Part shown: positions 8,356 through 16,003 of the stretch, one piece after another
Layout: the number at the start of each line of letters is the position of its first letter
Position numbering within the stretch: the stretch's first letter is position 1
Origin: JBAOHV01 sp963714875
Lineage (GTDB): Bacteria; Actinomycetota; Acidimicrobiia; Acidimicrobiales; Microtrichaceae
Length of the DNA stretch: 64,000 bases
Assembly: GCA_963714875.1 (NCBI GenBank)
Contig: CAVQQI010000008.1
Coordinates: 124,001 to 188,000 of the forward strand
Direction of reading: 5' to 3'
The notes under the pieces: generated by a model
The model's input: only the letters and a program-made list of their open reading frames with translations
Database searches by the model: none
What the model was told of the DNA's origin: nothing
Translations under genes and position numbers: made by a program

Positions 8356-8498
8356 CGTTGGGCCTCGTTCTGCTCGTGGTTCGGTCGGAGGGCGCTGATG
8401 TCGTCGTCCATGCGGACGAACCGATCGTCCCACATGTGTCGGTACTGCTGAGTCCAGTCGGCGACCCGGGCGAGCAGGTTCGGCGTCGGTGGTGACAT
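8352..8498 (-). pseudogene. Probable C-terminal remnant of an ArsR-type regulator
   Basis: A 48-codon ORF directly upstream of the AHSA1 gene, its stop overlapping that gene's start. The peptide contains WTQQYRHMWDDRFVRMDDDI, which resembles the last helix of the ArsR regulators normally encoded before AHSA1 genes. The winged-helix part is missing: an in-frame stop lies at about 8540, and the divergent ATP-grasp gene begins there. It looks like a 3' remnant of a deleted regulator, still translationally coupled. A short independent peptide cannot be excluded. Confidence 0.45.
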
Positions 8499-8554
8499 CT
8501 GGCTGTAACGACCAGGAAACGGTCGGGTCACGGGGTCCGGCTAGAGAGAGCGAT

Positions 8555-10036
8555 GTGATCCTGGATCTGCGCCACGACCCGGCTCCCTATGACGAGCTCC
8601 GCGACAGGTCCGGCCGCCCACGCCCACCTGCCAGGGCCCTGCTCGAGCACATCGAGTCGCTGAGTCCCGGTGAGCTGGTCCAGCTCCAGCACGCGGCGGG
8701 GCTGGGGATCGAGGTCTCCGGTGTCTCCTTCACGGTGTACAGCGAAGGCCTGGGGATCGACCGACCGTGGCCGTTCGACATCGTGCCACGAGTGGTGGAG
8801 CGCTCCGAGTGGGACCGTATCGAGGCCGGCCTGCTGCAGCGCCTGACCGCATTGAACCACTTCCTGGCCGACGTCTACGGGCCACGGCGGATCCTCGAGG
8901 CGGGTGTCGTCCCGGCAGATCTGATCCTGGGGTCGGTGCACTACCGCGAGGAGTGCATCGGCCTGCGACCTCCCCACGACCTGTGGGCGCACATCTGTGG
9001 CAGCGATCTGGTGCGCGACGCGGACGGCACCGTGTACGTGCTCGAGGACAACCTCCGGACCCCCTCGGGGGTGTCCTACATGCTGGAGAATCGCCAGGTC
9101 ACCAAACAGGTGTTCAGCGACCTGTTCCAACGGCACAGCATCCTGCCCGTCGACGCCTACCCGGACCGGCTGCACCGCATTCTCGCCTCGCTCAGTCCGC
9201 ACCAGGACCCGGCGGTCGCGGTGCTCACCCCGGGCATCCACAACTCGGCGTACTTCGAGCACTCCTTCCTGGCGCGGGCCATGGGCGTGCCGCTGGTCGA
9301 GGGGCGCGACATGTTCGTCGACGACCAGGATCGGCTGATGCTGCACACGATCGACGGACCGGCCCGGGTCGATGTGCTGTACCGCCGGGTCGACGACCTC
9401 TTCCTCGACCCCGAGGTGTTCCGTCGTGACTCCGAGCTGGGAACACCGGGGCTGATGCGGGCATGGGCCGCGGGCAACGTCGCGCTGGCCGGGGCACCCG
9501 GCGCCGGCGTCGCCGACGACAAGGTCGTCTACACGTTCGTGCCGGAGATGATCCGGTTCTACCTGGGTGAGGACCCGATCCTGCCGAACGTGCCGACCTT
9601 CTGCTGCGAGCGACCCGACGAGCGGGCACATGTGCTGGCACGTCTGGAGGAGCTGGTGGTCAAACCGGCGAACGAATCCGGTGGCTACGGCATCGTGGTC
9701 GGCCCCGCCGCCACCGGCGACGAGCTCCACGAATGCGCCGAGCGGATCCGGGCGAACCCCAGGAACTACGTCGCTCAGCCGGTCCTGTCGTTGTCGACCG
9801 TACCGACCCTGTGCGATGGAGTGCTCGAGCCGCGCCACGTCGACCTGCGCCCCTTCACGCTCCTGGGTGCCGAGAGCTACGTGACCTGCGGTGGGCTGAC
9901 CCGGGTCGCCCGCAAGAAGGGATCCTTGATCGTCAACTCGTCACAGGGCGGCGGATCCAAGGACACCTGGGTCGTCGACACCGCTGCGACCACCCGTGCC
10001 GATCGCCTACGAGTCACGACCGGAGCGCCACCATGA
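8555..10036 (+). CDS. Circularly permuted ATP-grasp protein (DUF404/DUF407 type)
   Basis: About 493 residues. The signature segments of the circularly permuted ATP-grasp family are present: ALNHFLADVYG, the conserved EDNLRTPSGVSYMLENR, GRDMFVDD, VKPANESGGYGIVVG and the closing GGSKDTWV. ATP-grasp enzymes join a carboxylate to an amine through an acyl phosphate. This family is found with an alpha-E protein and a transglutaminase-like protein, as here, and is thought to modify a peptide or protein, but the reaction is not established. GTG 8555 (after agagag) is the most likely start; in-frame GTG codons at 8489 and 8492 are possible. The stop overlaps the next start (ATGA). Confidence 0.9.
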   Translation: MILDLRHDPAPYDELRDRSGRPRPPARALLEHIESLSPGELVQLQHAAGLGIEVSGVSFTVYSEGLGIDRPWPFDIVPRVVERSEWDRIEAGLLQRLTALNHFLADVYGPRRILEAGVVPADLILGSVHYREECIGLRPPHDLWAHICGSDLVRDADGTVYVLEDNLRTPSGVSYMLENRQVTKQVFSDLFQRHSILPVDAYPDRLHRILASLSPHQDPAVAVLTPGIHNSAYFEHSFLARAMGVPLVEGRDMFVDDQDRLMLHTIDGPARVDVLYRRVDDLFLDPEVFRRDSELGTPGLMRAWAAGNVALAGAPGAGVADDKVVYTFVPEMIRFYLGEDPILPNVPTFCCERPDERAHVLARLEELVVKPANESGGYGIVVGPAATGDELHECAERIRANPRNYVAQPVLSLSTVPTLCDGVLEPRHVDLRPFTLLGAESYVTCGGLTRVARKKGSLIVNSSQGGGSKDTWVVDTAATTRADRLRVTTGAPP

Positions 10037-11016
10037 TGCTGCTGTCCCGAACCGCCGAGGACCTCTACTGGCTCGGCCGCAACCTCGAGCGCGCCGAGGC
10101 GGTGTCGCGTCTGGTTCGCGAGCACACGAACCTGCTGGTCGACCTGCCGGTGGACGTGGACTCGAACTGGGGTGCACTGCTGGCGGTGACCGGGTCGGAG
10201 GAGGCCGCCGGCGGGGGTGCCCGACGGGTCGGTGAGGCCGAGGCCGTCGCCTTCCTGATGGCCGACATGGGCAATCCGGGTTCGGTGATCCGGTCGGTCA
10301 CCGGGGCGACCGAGAACCTGCGTGTCGTCCGACCCGTGGTCCCCCGCAGCGCATGGGAGTGCCTGCACCGGCTGGCCCTCGATGCGTTCGAGGACACCGC
10401 GCGCTGCGTGCAACGCCGTCATCGGACCGTGGTGACCGAGCGGGTGATGGCCAGCTGTCAGCAGTTCAGCGGCATCGTGGGCGGCACGATGAACCGCGAC
10501 CACGCGTTCCGGTTCTGGCGCCTCGGCCATCTGCTCGAACGTGCCGACATGACCGCCCGGGTGCTGGACGTCGGCGCCGGCGCGTTGATGGCAGCGTCAG
10601 CGCCCGAGGGCAACCCGCCCGCTGACCGCAGCCCGTACGAGGACGTGCGTTGGCTCGGTGTGCTGCGCTCCGTCGCAGCGCACAACATGTACCACCGGTC
10701 GACCGGGCACTCGGTGAGCGGCGCGGGGGTCGTGCGGTTCCTGCTCGAGGATCCGGAGTTCCCGCGGTCGGTGCGTCACTGCGCTGCTCGGATGCACCGA
10801 CTCGCGGCGGAGCTCCCGTGGCGTCCCGAGCTCGAGCAGGCGATCGGCGAGCTCGACCGGGGAGCGGCCGCGCTCGTCGACCCGTCCGATCCTGCGGCGG
10901 TGCACCTCCAACTCGTCGAGCTCCAGCGCCTGTTGGGTGAGGTGCACGATGCGGTGGCCGAGTCGTACTTCACCAACTCGACCGATCAGATGCCCGCCAT
11001 GGCGTCCGGTCGCTGA
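10033..11016 (+). CDS. Alpha-E domain protein (DUF403)
   Basis: A 327-residue all-helical protein. The N-terminal signature MLLSRTAEDLYWLGRNLERAE is diagnostic, as are the repeated WRLGHLLERADMTARVLD and the C-terminal helices. The molecular role of alpha-E proteins is unknown; they almost always accompany the circularly permuted ATP-grasp and a transglutaminase-like protein, and may form part of a complex with them. The start at 10033 overlaps the upstream stop (ATGA), and its own stop overlaps the next ATG (TGATG), so the trio is translationally coupled. Confidence 0.92.
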   Translation: MMLLSRTAEDLYWLGRNLERAEAVSRLVREHTNLLVDLPVDVDSNWGALLAVTGSEEAAGGGARRVGEAEAVAFLMADMGNPGSVIRSVTGATENLRVVRPVVPRSAWECLHRLALDAFEDTARCVQRRHRTVVTERVMASCQQFSGIVGGTMNRDHAFRFWRLGHLLERADMTARVLDVGAGALMAASAPEGNPPADRSPYEDVRWLGVLRSVAAHNMYHRSTGHSVSGAGVVRFLLEDPEFPRSVRHCAARMHRLAAELPWRPELEQAIGELDRGAAALVDPSDPAAVHLQLVELQRLLGEVHDAVAESYFTNSTDQMPAMASGR

Positions 11017-11903
11017 TGGCCGCCCTGGTCGCGATCGACCATCGGACCACCTACTCCTTCGACCGCCGTGTCGTGGCGGCTCCCCATCTGCTGCGTCTCC
11101 GACCGTTGCCGGCGCCGAACTCGGTCGTGCGCCGCCACCGACAACACATCAGCCCCGACGAGCACGTCCTGCACTGGCAACAGGATCCCTTCGGCAACCA
11201 GGTCGCCCGTGTCTCCTTCCCCGAGCCGATCAGCGGCATCGTCATCGACGTCGAGGTGATGCTCGAGCTGACGCCACGCAATCCCTTCGCCTTCCTGCTC
11301 GACGGCTCCGCCGAGCGCTTCCCGTTCGACTACGGCCCGGAGCTGTCCAGCGACCTGCAGCCGTATCTCCGGGCCGAGGCCCCCGGGCCGGTCGTCGCCG
11401 CCTTCGTCCGTGGTCTCGATCTCTCCGGGCTGCCGACCACCGAGGCGCTGGTCGCGCTCGGTCGCGCCGTCGCATCGACCGTCGAGCACCACGTCCGCAC
11501 CGACCCCGGAGTGCTCGCGCCGGAGGCGACCCTGCTGGGTCGTGCCGGCTCGTGTCGCGACAGCGCTTGGTTGCTGGTGCAGATCCTGCGCCTCCTCGGC
11601 CTGGCCGCCCGGTTCGTCTCCGGGTATCTGGTCGAGCTCGCCTCGACCGGCGACCTCACCGACCTGCACGCCTGGGTCGAGGTCTACCTTCCCGGTGCCG
11701 GTTGGGTGGGTATCGACGCCACGTCCGGGCTGCTCACCGGAGAGGGCCACATCCCGCTGGCCGCGGCGCGCAACCCCCGCGGGGCTGCACCGGTCGAGGG
11801 CACCACCGAGCAGTGCCGGGTCCAGCTCGGCCACACGATCAACTGCTCCCGCATGTCGGGCTGCGCAGCCGAACTGACTCGTCCCGCCCCGGGTGACGGG
11901 TGA
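11016..11903 (+). CDS. Transglutaminase-like cysteine protease-fold protein
   Basis: A 295-residue protein with an N-terminal beta domain (TTYSFDRRVVAAPHLLRLRP, the bacterial transglutaminase N-terminal region) and a C-terminal papain-like core. The catalytic triad is visible: Cys180 in GSCRDSAWL, His218 in LHAWVEVYLP and Asp234 in GWVGIDATSG. Such proteins hydrolyse or form amide bonds. As the third gene of the ATP-grasp/alpha-E set it may process the same unknown peptide substrate. It lacks a signal peptide, so it probably acts in the cytoplasm. It converges on the prepilin-like gene after only 6 bases. Confidence 0.9.
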   Translation: MAALVAIDHRTTYSFDRRVVAAPHLLRLRPLPAPNSVVRRHRQHISPDEHVLHWQQDPFGNQVARVSFPEPISGIVIDVEVMLELTPRNPFAFLLDGSAERFPFDYGPELSSDLQPYLRAEAPGPVVAAFVRGLDLSGLPTTEALVALGRAVASTVEHHVRTDPGVLAPEATLLGRAGSCRDSAWLLVQILRLLGLAARFVSGYLVELASTGDLTDLHAWVEVYLPGAGWVGIDATSGLLTGEGHIPLAAARNPRGAAPVEGTTEQCRVQLGHTINCSRMSGCAAELTRPAPGDG

Positions 11904-11909
11904 ACGGGA

Positions 11910-12575
11910 TCAGACGCAGGCGACGCCCTGGCGCACGATGTCGGCCAAGCGGGTCGCGGCGATCCCCTTGACCTGGACGAGCTGCTCGACCGAGCCGAAG
12001 GGCCGGGCCGCCATGATCAGCTCGGCGCGTGCCGGACCGATGTGGATGATCTTCTCGAGCTCCTGCGCGCTCGCGGTGTTCAGATCCACGCGGCCGGCGC
12101 AGCGCGGTTCGTCCCTGATGTCTGCGACGTCGGGAACTGCGACGGCTGCGTCGCCGCTCGGGGGTGTGGTCGTGGCTGAGCCCTCCGGCGGCGTTGCTCC
12201 GTCCGGTGTCGCCTCTGTCGGCGCTTCTGCTGCCACCTCGACGGGACCTGTGCCGCTGTCTGCGCAGCCGCCGACTCCCACCAAGGTGTAGCTGTCGCCA
12301 TCGATCACCACGTCGTGGTACTCCGACGGTCCCTGCAACAGGCCACGTTCGACCAGGTCGGACTCGTCGCCGTAGGCCCCGTCGGTCACCCGGGACGCCT
12401 CCTGCGCGGTGCGCAGCGTGTCGGCGTCGGCCGAACACGCGGTCTCCTGGGAGCGTTCGCCCAGCGCCCCGGTCGCCATCACGACCACGCCGCTGAGCAC
12501 GCCCAGCACCGCGATCACCACCAACAACTCGAGCAGTGTGAATCCGGACTGGCCGGATCCCCTGACCTTCTTCAT
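11910..12575 (-). CDS. Type IV prepilin-like protein with a C-terminal ComEA-type helix-hairpin-helix domain
   Basis: A 221-residue protein with a clear class-III signal: a short basic leader (MKKVRGSGQSG), cleavage after Gly11, then FTLLE with Glu5 and a hydrophobic helix LLVVIAVLGVLSGVVV. A small cysteine-containing pilin region follows (to about 105), then a Pro/Ala/Thr-rich linker (about 110-155), then about 60 residues (162-221) that form the tandem helix-hairpin-helix of ComEA (VDLNTASAQELEKI...GPARA...VKGIAATRLADI). ComEA binds incoming DNA during transformation. A pilin carrying its own DNA-binding tip is an unusual fusion. The ATG at 12575 gives a normal leader; an in-frame ATG at 12593 is possible. 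No other pilus gene is in the window. Confidence 0.82.
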   Translation of the reverse strand: MKKVRGSGQSGFTLLELLVVIAVLGVLSGVVVMATGALGERSQETACSADADTLRTAQEASRVTDGAYGDESDLVERGLLQGPSEYHDVVIDGDSYTLVGVGGCADSGTGPVEVAAEAPTEATPDGATPPEGSATTTPPSGDAAVAVPDVADIRDEPRCAGRVDLNTASAQELEKIIHIGPARAELIMAARPFGSVEQLVQVKGIAATRLADIVRQGVACV

Positions 12576-12746
12576 GCCGCCTGATCGACACATCAGAGCC
12601 GTCGGTTGACATTGTCCTGCCGGTTGCTCCCGGAGTCTGGGAGCTCCTTCCGGACACGCGGGTCAGCTGAGGGCCCCCGGTGATCCGGCCCGCCGGGCTG
12701 CGGTCCGACGTTGTTCAAGACGGGGGCGCACGATGTCGAACCATGG

Positions 12747-13823
12747 ATGGTGAGCAGTCCTTCGCAGTCACCGGCCCGTGCCCGACGTTGGTCGGCGGCC
12801 GCCTGTATGGCCGTGATCGCCCTGGCGGGCACAGCGTGTGTGCCCGCCGGTCCGCAGGCAGCGCCATCGACGACGAGCGCCCTCCCTGTCCCGATCGTTC
12901 CGCAGGGACCAGCCCTGGGGGCTGTCGAACGAACGTCCGGCGTCGCCGCGCCGGTGCTGCCCAACGTGTCGGACCCGTCGGTGCTGACCTGGCAGGGGCA
13001 GTACTACATCTATGCGTCGGACCACCTGTACCGCTCGCCGGTGACGATCGTCGACGACATCGACGAACGCCGGGAGTGGATGGGCTGGTTCCTGGCGACA
13101 CGCGAGGCGATGCCGGAGCGGCCGACGTGGGCCGCACAGGAGCTGCAGGCATGGGCGCCGACCGTCGCCCGGTTCGGCGATCGGTGGATCATGTTCTTCG
13201 GTGCGGACCGGGTCGATCCGCCGCAGCCCCACAACGCACAGTGCATCGGTCGCGCGTACGCCGATGACCCAGCCGGTCCCTTCGTTCCCGATCCCCAACC
13301 GTGGGACTGCGGCATCGACGGGGTCGGTGGGGCGCTCGATCCCGAGGTGTTCACCGACGTCGACGGCAGCCGATGGTTGCTGCTGACCTACAGCGACACC
13401 GAGGCGCCCATCCGCTCGGTCCGCCTGGACGCGAACGGCGACCGTGTCGGATCGGTCAACACCATCCTCGAGCGTCGTTGGCCCTGGGAGTACTGGTTCA
13501 TCGAGAATCCGTCGATGCTCGCCGACCCGCTCACCGGCACCTACATCCTGACCTACTCGGCCGGGCACTGGACCGAGCCCGGCTACAGCACCGGGGTGGC
13601 ACGTTGCACCTCGCCGGCCGGGCCGTGCACGTCGGACAGCGCTGGTCCGTGGGTGTCGAGCGGACAGGGGCGCACCGGAACCGGTGGCTTCACCTTCTTC
13701 ACGGACCTCTCCGGGCGCTCCAGGGCGATGTTGTCGTCGTGGCCGGAAGGCTCGGAGGGCACGGGCCACCGAGCCGCGTCGGTGCTCGACGTGGAACTCT
13801 CGCCCGTGCTCGTCTCCCGCTGA
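12747..13823 (+). CDS. Secreted GH43-like five-bladed propeller lipoprotein
   Basis: About 358 residues. An N-terminal signal with lipobox LAGTAC gives a lipid-anchored extracellular protein. The body reads as a family-43-like glycosidase propeller: PNVSDPSVLTWQGQYYIYAS (first catalytic Asp), WAPTVARFGDRWIMFF, GGALDPEVFTDVDGS (third Asp) and IENPSMLADP, where the Glu matches the general acid. Family enzymes cleave arabinosides and xylosides. The second motif has Thr where WAPD is usual, so activity is uncertain. ATG 12747 is chosen to give a normal-length signal; the frame is open to 12711. It is divergent from the prepilin-like gene. Confidence 0.75.
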   Translation: MVSSPSQSPARARRWSAAACMAVIALAGTACVPAGPQAAPSTTSALPVPIVPQGPALGAVERTSGVAAPVLPNVSDPSVLTWQGQYYIYASDHLYRSPVTIVDDIDERREWMGWFLATREAMPERPTWAAQELQAWAPTVARFGDRWIMFFGADRVDPPQPHNAQCIGRAYADDPAGPFVPDPQPWDCGIDGVGGALDPEVFTDVDGSRWLLLTYSDTEAPIRSVRLDANGDRVGSVNTILERRWPWEYWFIENPSMLADPLTGTYILTYSAGHWTEPGYSTGVARCTSPAGPCTSDSAGPWVSSGQGRTGTGGFTFFTDLSGRSRAMLSSWPEGSEGTGHRAASVLDVELSPVLVSR

Positions 13824-13829
13824 GTTCGG

Positions 13830-13865
13830 CAGCAAGGTGAGATGGATGGAGCGAATCTCCATCGC
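13830..13865 (+). repeat. Hairpin repeat, copy A
   Basis: A 36-base element just after the GH43-like gene. Its core, 13845-13863, is a perfect hairpin GATGGAG-CGAAT-CTCCATC. A copy in the opposite orientation with about five differences lies at 15970-16003. It is directly preceded by gtgctcgtctcccgctgag (about 13805-13823), which recurs in direct orientation next to copy B. It may act as a terminator or a recombination or mobile-element end. Confidence 0.6.
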
Positions 13866-13945
13866 TCGGCGAGCCGTGTGAGGAACCGCGCGGGTGTCCC
13901 CGAACGGCACTTCGATGACAGTCCACCTTGCCTTCGGTTTCTGCA

Positions 13946-13962
13946 GCTTGCATACTGCAAGC
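13946..13962. promoter_or_regulatory. Operator palindrome abutting the vapB start codon
   Basis: A perfect 7-3-7 inverted repeat GCTTGCA-TAC-TGCAAGC ends on the base before the vapB ATG. FitA/VapB-type antitoxins repress their own operons by binding such palindromes. CATACT within it resembles a -10 box, so the transcript may be leaderless and blocked directly by the antitoxin. Confidence 0.65.
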
Positions 13963-14193
13963 ATGCCGAACATCCTCGTTCGAGACCTGCCCGACGACGT
14001 CCACGGTGCTCTCCAGCAGCGCGCTGAGCAACAGGGCCAGTCACTGCAGCAGTACCTGACGAATCAACTCACGCGTCTGGTCGAGCGCCCCACCACCGAA
14101 GAGCTCTTCGCCCGCGTTGACCGCCGCAGCGGCGGCACCGTCGGCCTCGAGCGGGCAGTCGCAGACCTCGAGAGCGAGCGTCCCGCATCGTGA
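13963..14193 (+). CDS. VapB/FitA-type ribbon-helix-helix antitoxin
   Basis: A 76-residue protein with an N-terminal ribbon-helix-helix (PNILVRDLPDDVHGALQQRA, then QSLQQYLTNQLTRLVE) and a C-terminal toxin-binding tail. It should neutralise the PIN toxin encoded next, whose GTG start overlaps its stop, and repress the operon through the palindrome touching its ATG. No Shine-Dalgarno sequence is visible, consistent with leaderless translation. ATG 13963 is preferred over the in-frame start at 13894, which runs back through the operator. Confidence 0.88.
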   Translation: MPNILVRDLPDDVHGALQQRAEQQGQSLQQYLTNQLTRLVERPTTEELFARVDRRSGGTVGLERAVADLESERPAS

Positions 14194-14588
14194 TCGTCGT
14201 CGACGCGTCCGTACTGGCAAACGCCATGGCGGACGACGGGGACGACGGAGCCGCTGCTCGCGTTCGCCTCACCAACGCCGGCGCGCTCGCCGCACCGGAC
14301 CTGATCGACGTGGAGACCGTCGCAGTCCTCCGCAAGCGCTGGATCTCGGGCGACCTCACCGACCAGCGGTTCAGCGACGCCATCGACGATCTCGAGGACC
14401 TCGACCTCACCCGCTATCCGACACTCCCGCTGATGCGCCGAGCATTCGAGTTGCGCGCCAACGTGACGGCATACGATGCCGTCTACATCGCACTGGCCGA
14501 ACGGCTCAACTGCACGCTGCTCACCGCCGACCGCCGCCTGGCCAACGCCCCGACCATCTCCTGCCCGGTGGACCTCCTGCATCCCTGA
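14190..14588 (+). CDS. VapC-type PIN-domain ribonuclease toxin
   Basis: A 132-residue PIN domain with the acidic metal-binding set: Asp5 (MIVVDASV), Glu42 (DVETVAVL), Asp96 (YDAVYIALAE) and Asp114 (TADRRLA). VapC toxins cleave tRNA or rRNA when freed from their antitoxin. The GTG start overlaps the antitoxin stop, the standard coupled arrangement. The gene appears intact, unlike most others in the surrounding 15-21 kb zone, as expected if loss of the pair is selected against. Confidence 0.9.
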   Translation: MIVVDASVLANAMADDGDDGAAARVRLTNAGALAAPDLIDVETVAVLRKRWISGDLTDQRFSDAIDDLEDLDLTRYPTLPLMRRAFELRANVTAYDAVYIALAERLNCTLLTADRRLANAPTISCPVDLLHP

Positions 14589-14659
14589 TCGCCGGCTCGA
14601 TGACGTTCACGACCGCGGGCCGGCGGGTGGGCCTTCGCTCCGGTGACAATGGCACGTCG

Positions 14660-14673
14660 TCAAGGTAACTTGA
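14660..14673. promoter_or_regulatory. Palindrome before the small toxin-like gene
   Basis: An inverted repeat TCAAG-GTAA-CTTGA ends five bases before the GTG at 14678. Like the vapB palindrome it is close enough to the start codon to act as an operator over a leaderless or near-leaderless promoter. No cognate regulator gene is identified. Confidence 0.4.
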
Positions 14674-14677
14674 TGGG

Positions 14678-14953
14678 GTGGATCCGGTGGTTCTGGCGAG
14701 CGCTCGAAAGCACGGGGTCCCTGACGCCGACATGCTCCACGCCTACCGCCACCCGATCCGAGTCTTCGACCTTGATGGACTCACCATGCTGGTCGGCGTC
14801 GATGACAGCGGACGGATGCTCGAGGTCGGAGTCGCTGTCGGTGACGGAGTCGAGTTCATCGTCCATGCCATGCCCGCGTGCGCCGGAACCGGGTCGACCC
14901 CGGTCGAACAGCACCTCGAGCTGCGGCAGTCACCTCCGATGGACTCGTCGTGA
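14678..14953 (+). CDS. Small toxin-like protein of unknown family (91 aa)
   Basis: A small protein with ARKHGVPDADMLHAYRHPIR, then two strands (VFDLDGLTMLVGVDDS and MLEVGVAVGDGVEFIVHAMPA). This order, a helix containing HGV then strands ending in VIHAMPA, matches short actinobacterial proteins often found in toxin-antitoxin loci, somewhat like BrnT. The exact family is not certain. The usual partner antitoxin is not visible downstream: 14954-15138 holds no credible gene. The C-terminal 20 residues have no family character, so its 3' end may be altered. GTG 14678 follows a palindrome. Confidence 0.55.
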   Translation: MDPVVLASARKHGVPDADMLHAYRHPIRVFDLDGLTMLVGVDDSGRMLEVGVAVGDGVEFIVHAMPACAGTGSTPVEQHLELRQSPPMDSS

Positions 14954-15138
14954 TGCGTCGATCGAGCGTCGCTCACGTCGGAGCAATGCCGACATGCTCG
15001 ACGTCGCAACGACGACGCGTCCTGCGGCAGATCGTCGCGCACGAACCGCCACCAGACTCGCCGGGACCGTGACCGTTCGACGAGACGTGGCCGAGCGGCA
15101 CGAGTGGGGCACACCTGCGTCGGCGCTGTCCGGCCGGA

Positions 15139-15736
15139 GTGCTCACGCCGCCGTTGCGCACGGTCGAGCTCAGCGAAACGTGGTCGGCACACGCGGATCC
15201 CGGTCACGAGTCGATCAACGCCATGTTCGGCGGATGGGCATCGGCAGTCTCGCTGCGCACAGTGCTCGCCGCAGCAGACGACGAGGCGTTACCTGCCGCG
15301 ATCAACATCAATTACCTCGAACGGATCGTGCCGGGAGACGACGTCACCGTACGCGTGGAGAAGCTTGGCGGCGGTCGGTCGATCAGCCACTGGCGTGCCG
15401 ACGTTCGCGCGAGGTGACGACGATCGGGTGCTCACCGCAGCGACGGTGGCGCTGGCGAACCGTCGGGAGACCGATGGCAACGTGGAGCCGACGATGCCCG
15501 AGGCGCTCGACCCCGACTCACTCGTTGCGTTCAGCGCTCCGGGCCCACACGAAGAACGAACGCTGATCCGCCAGATCAGCGGTCTGCCGCCCGGCACCAG
15601 TAGCGGAACCAGATCAGTGCACTGGCTCCGCGAGTCGTCTGGCCGATCGCTGGATCACGTGCTGCTGGCCTATCTCGCCGACCAGTACGCTCCTCGCTCC
15701 TTCTTCTGGGCCAAGTTGCCGCCCGGGACGACGTAG
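15139..15736 (+). pseudogene. Acyl-CoA thioesterase-like (hotdog) gene, frameshifted and 3'-truncated
   Basis: The first frame (GTG 15139) reads as the front of a TesB-like double-hotdog thioesterase: NAMFGGWASAVSLRTVLAA, ININYLERIVPGDDVTVRVE and GGGRSISHWRADV. It stops at 15417. One extra base near 15406-15411 moves the frame, and the family sequence continues (RVLTAATVALAN to SLDHVLLAYLADQYAPRSFFW) until 15736. The rest of the second hotdog is missing; instead the DNA continues as a fragment of a GNAT gene on the other strand. The gene is therefore broken twice. Confidence 0.65.
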
Positions 15737-15869
15737 TTCGCAGTGACGTCAAGGAGGTCCGACTGCTCGTCAAGGCTGATACCGACGCCGTACTCCACGT
15801 TCTGCACATGAAGCACCAGGTCGATCACCTCAGCTCGGACTGGTCGTCGAACGTCCTGATCGTCACCAC
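15727..15869 (-). pseudogene. N-terminal fragment of a GNAT acetyltransferase
   Basis: On the minus strand, from a GTG near 15869, the start VTIRTFDDQSE is followed after a frame change by EVIDLVLHVQNVEYGVGISL and EQSDLLDVTANYVVPGG. This is the N-terminal helix-strand part of a family of GNAT N-acetyltransferases. The acetyl-CoA-binding half is absent; the homology stops where the truncated thioesterase gene ends on the other strand. Two 3'-truncated genes thus meet tail to tail, the mark of a deletion junction. Confidence 0.55.
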
Positions 15870-15969
15870 GACAGTCTGACCCACTGATCACTTTGAGCCA
15901 CGACCCACTCCGGCCTTCACGAACCGCCCCACGATCGCCGGGGCGGTGACGTTCGCGATCGTGGGTCAG

Positions 15970-16003
15970 GGGTGGAGATTTGCTCCATCCGTCTCACCTT
16001 GCC
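15970..16003 (-). repeat. Hairpin repeat, copy B (inverted relative to copy A)
   Basis: The sequence at 15970-16003, read on the minus strand, matches copy A at 13830-13865 with about five differences, including the hairpin GGTGGAG-ATTTG-CTCCATC and the flank ...GTCTCACCTTGCCGCC. On its right lies gtgctcgtcgcccgctgag (about 16006-16024), a direct copy (one mismatch) of the sequence left of copy A. The 2.2 kb between them holds the toxin-antitoxin genes and truncated genes. Confidence 0.6.
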
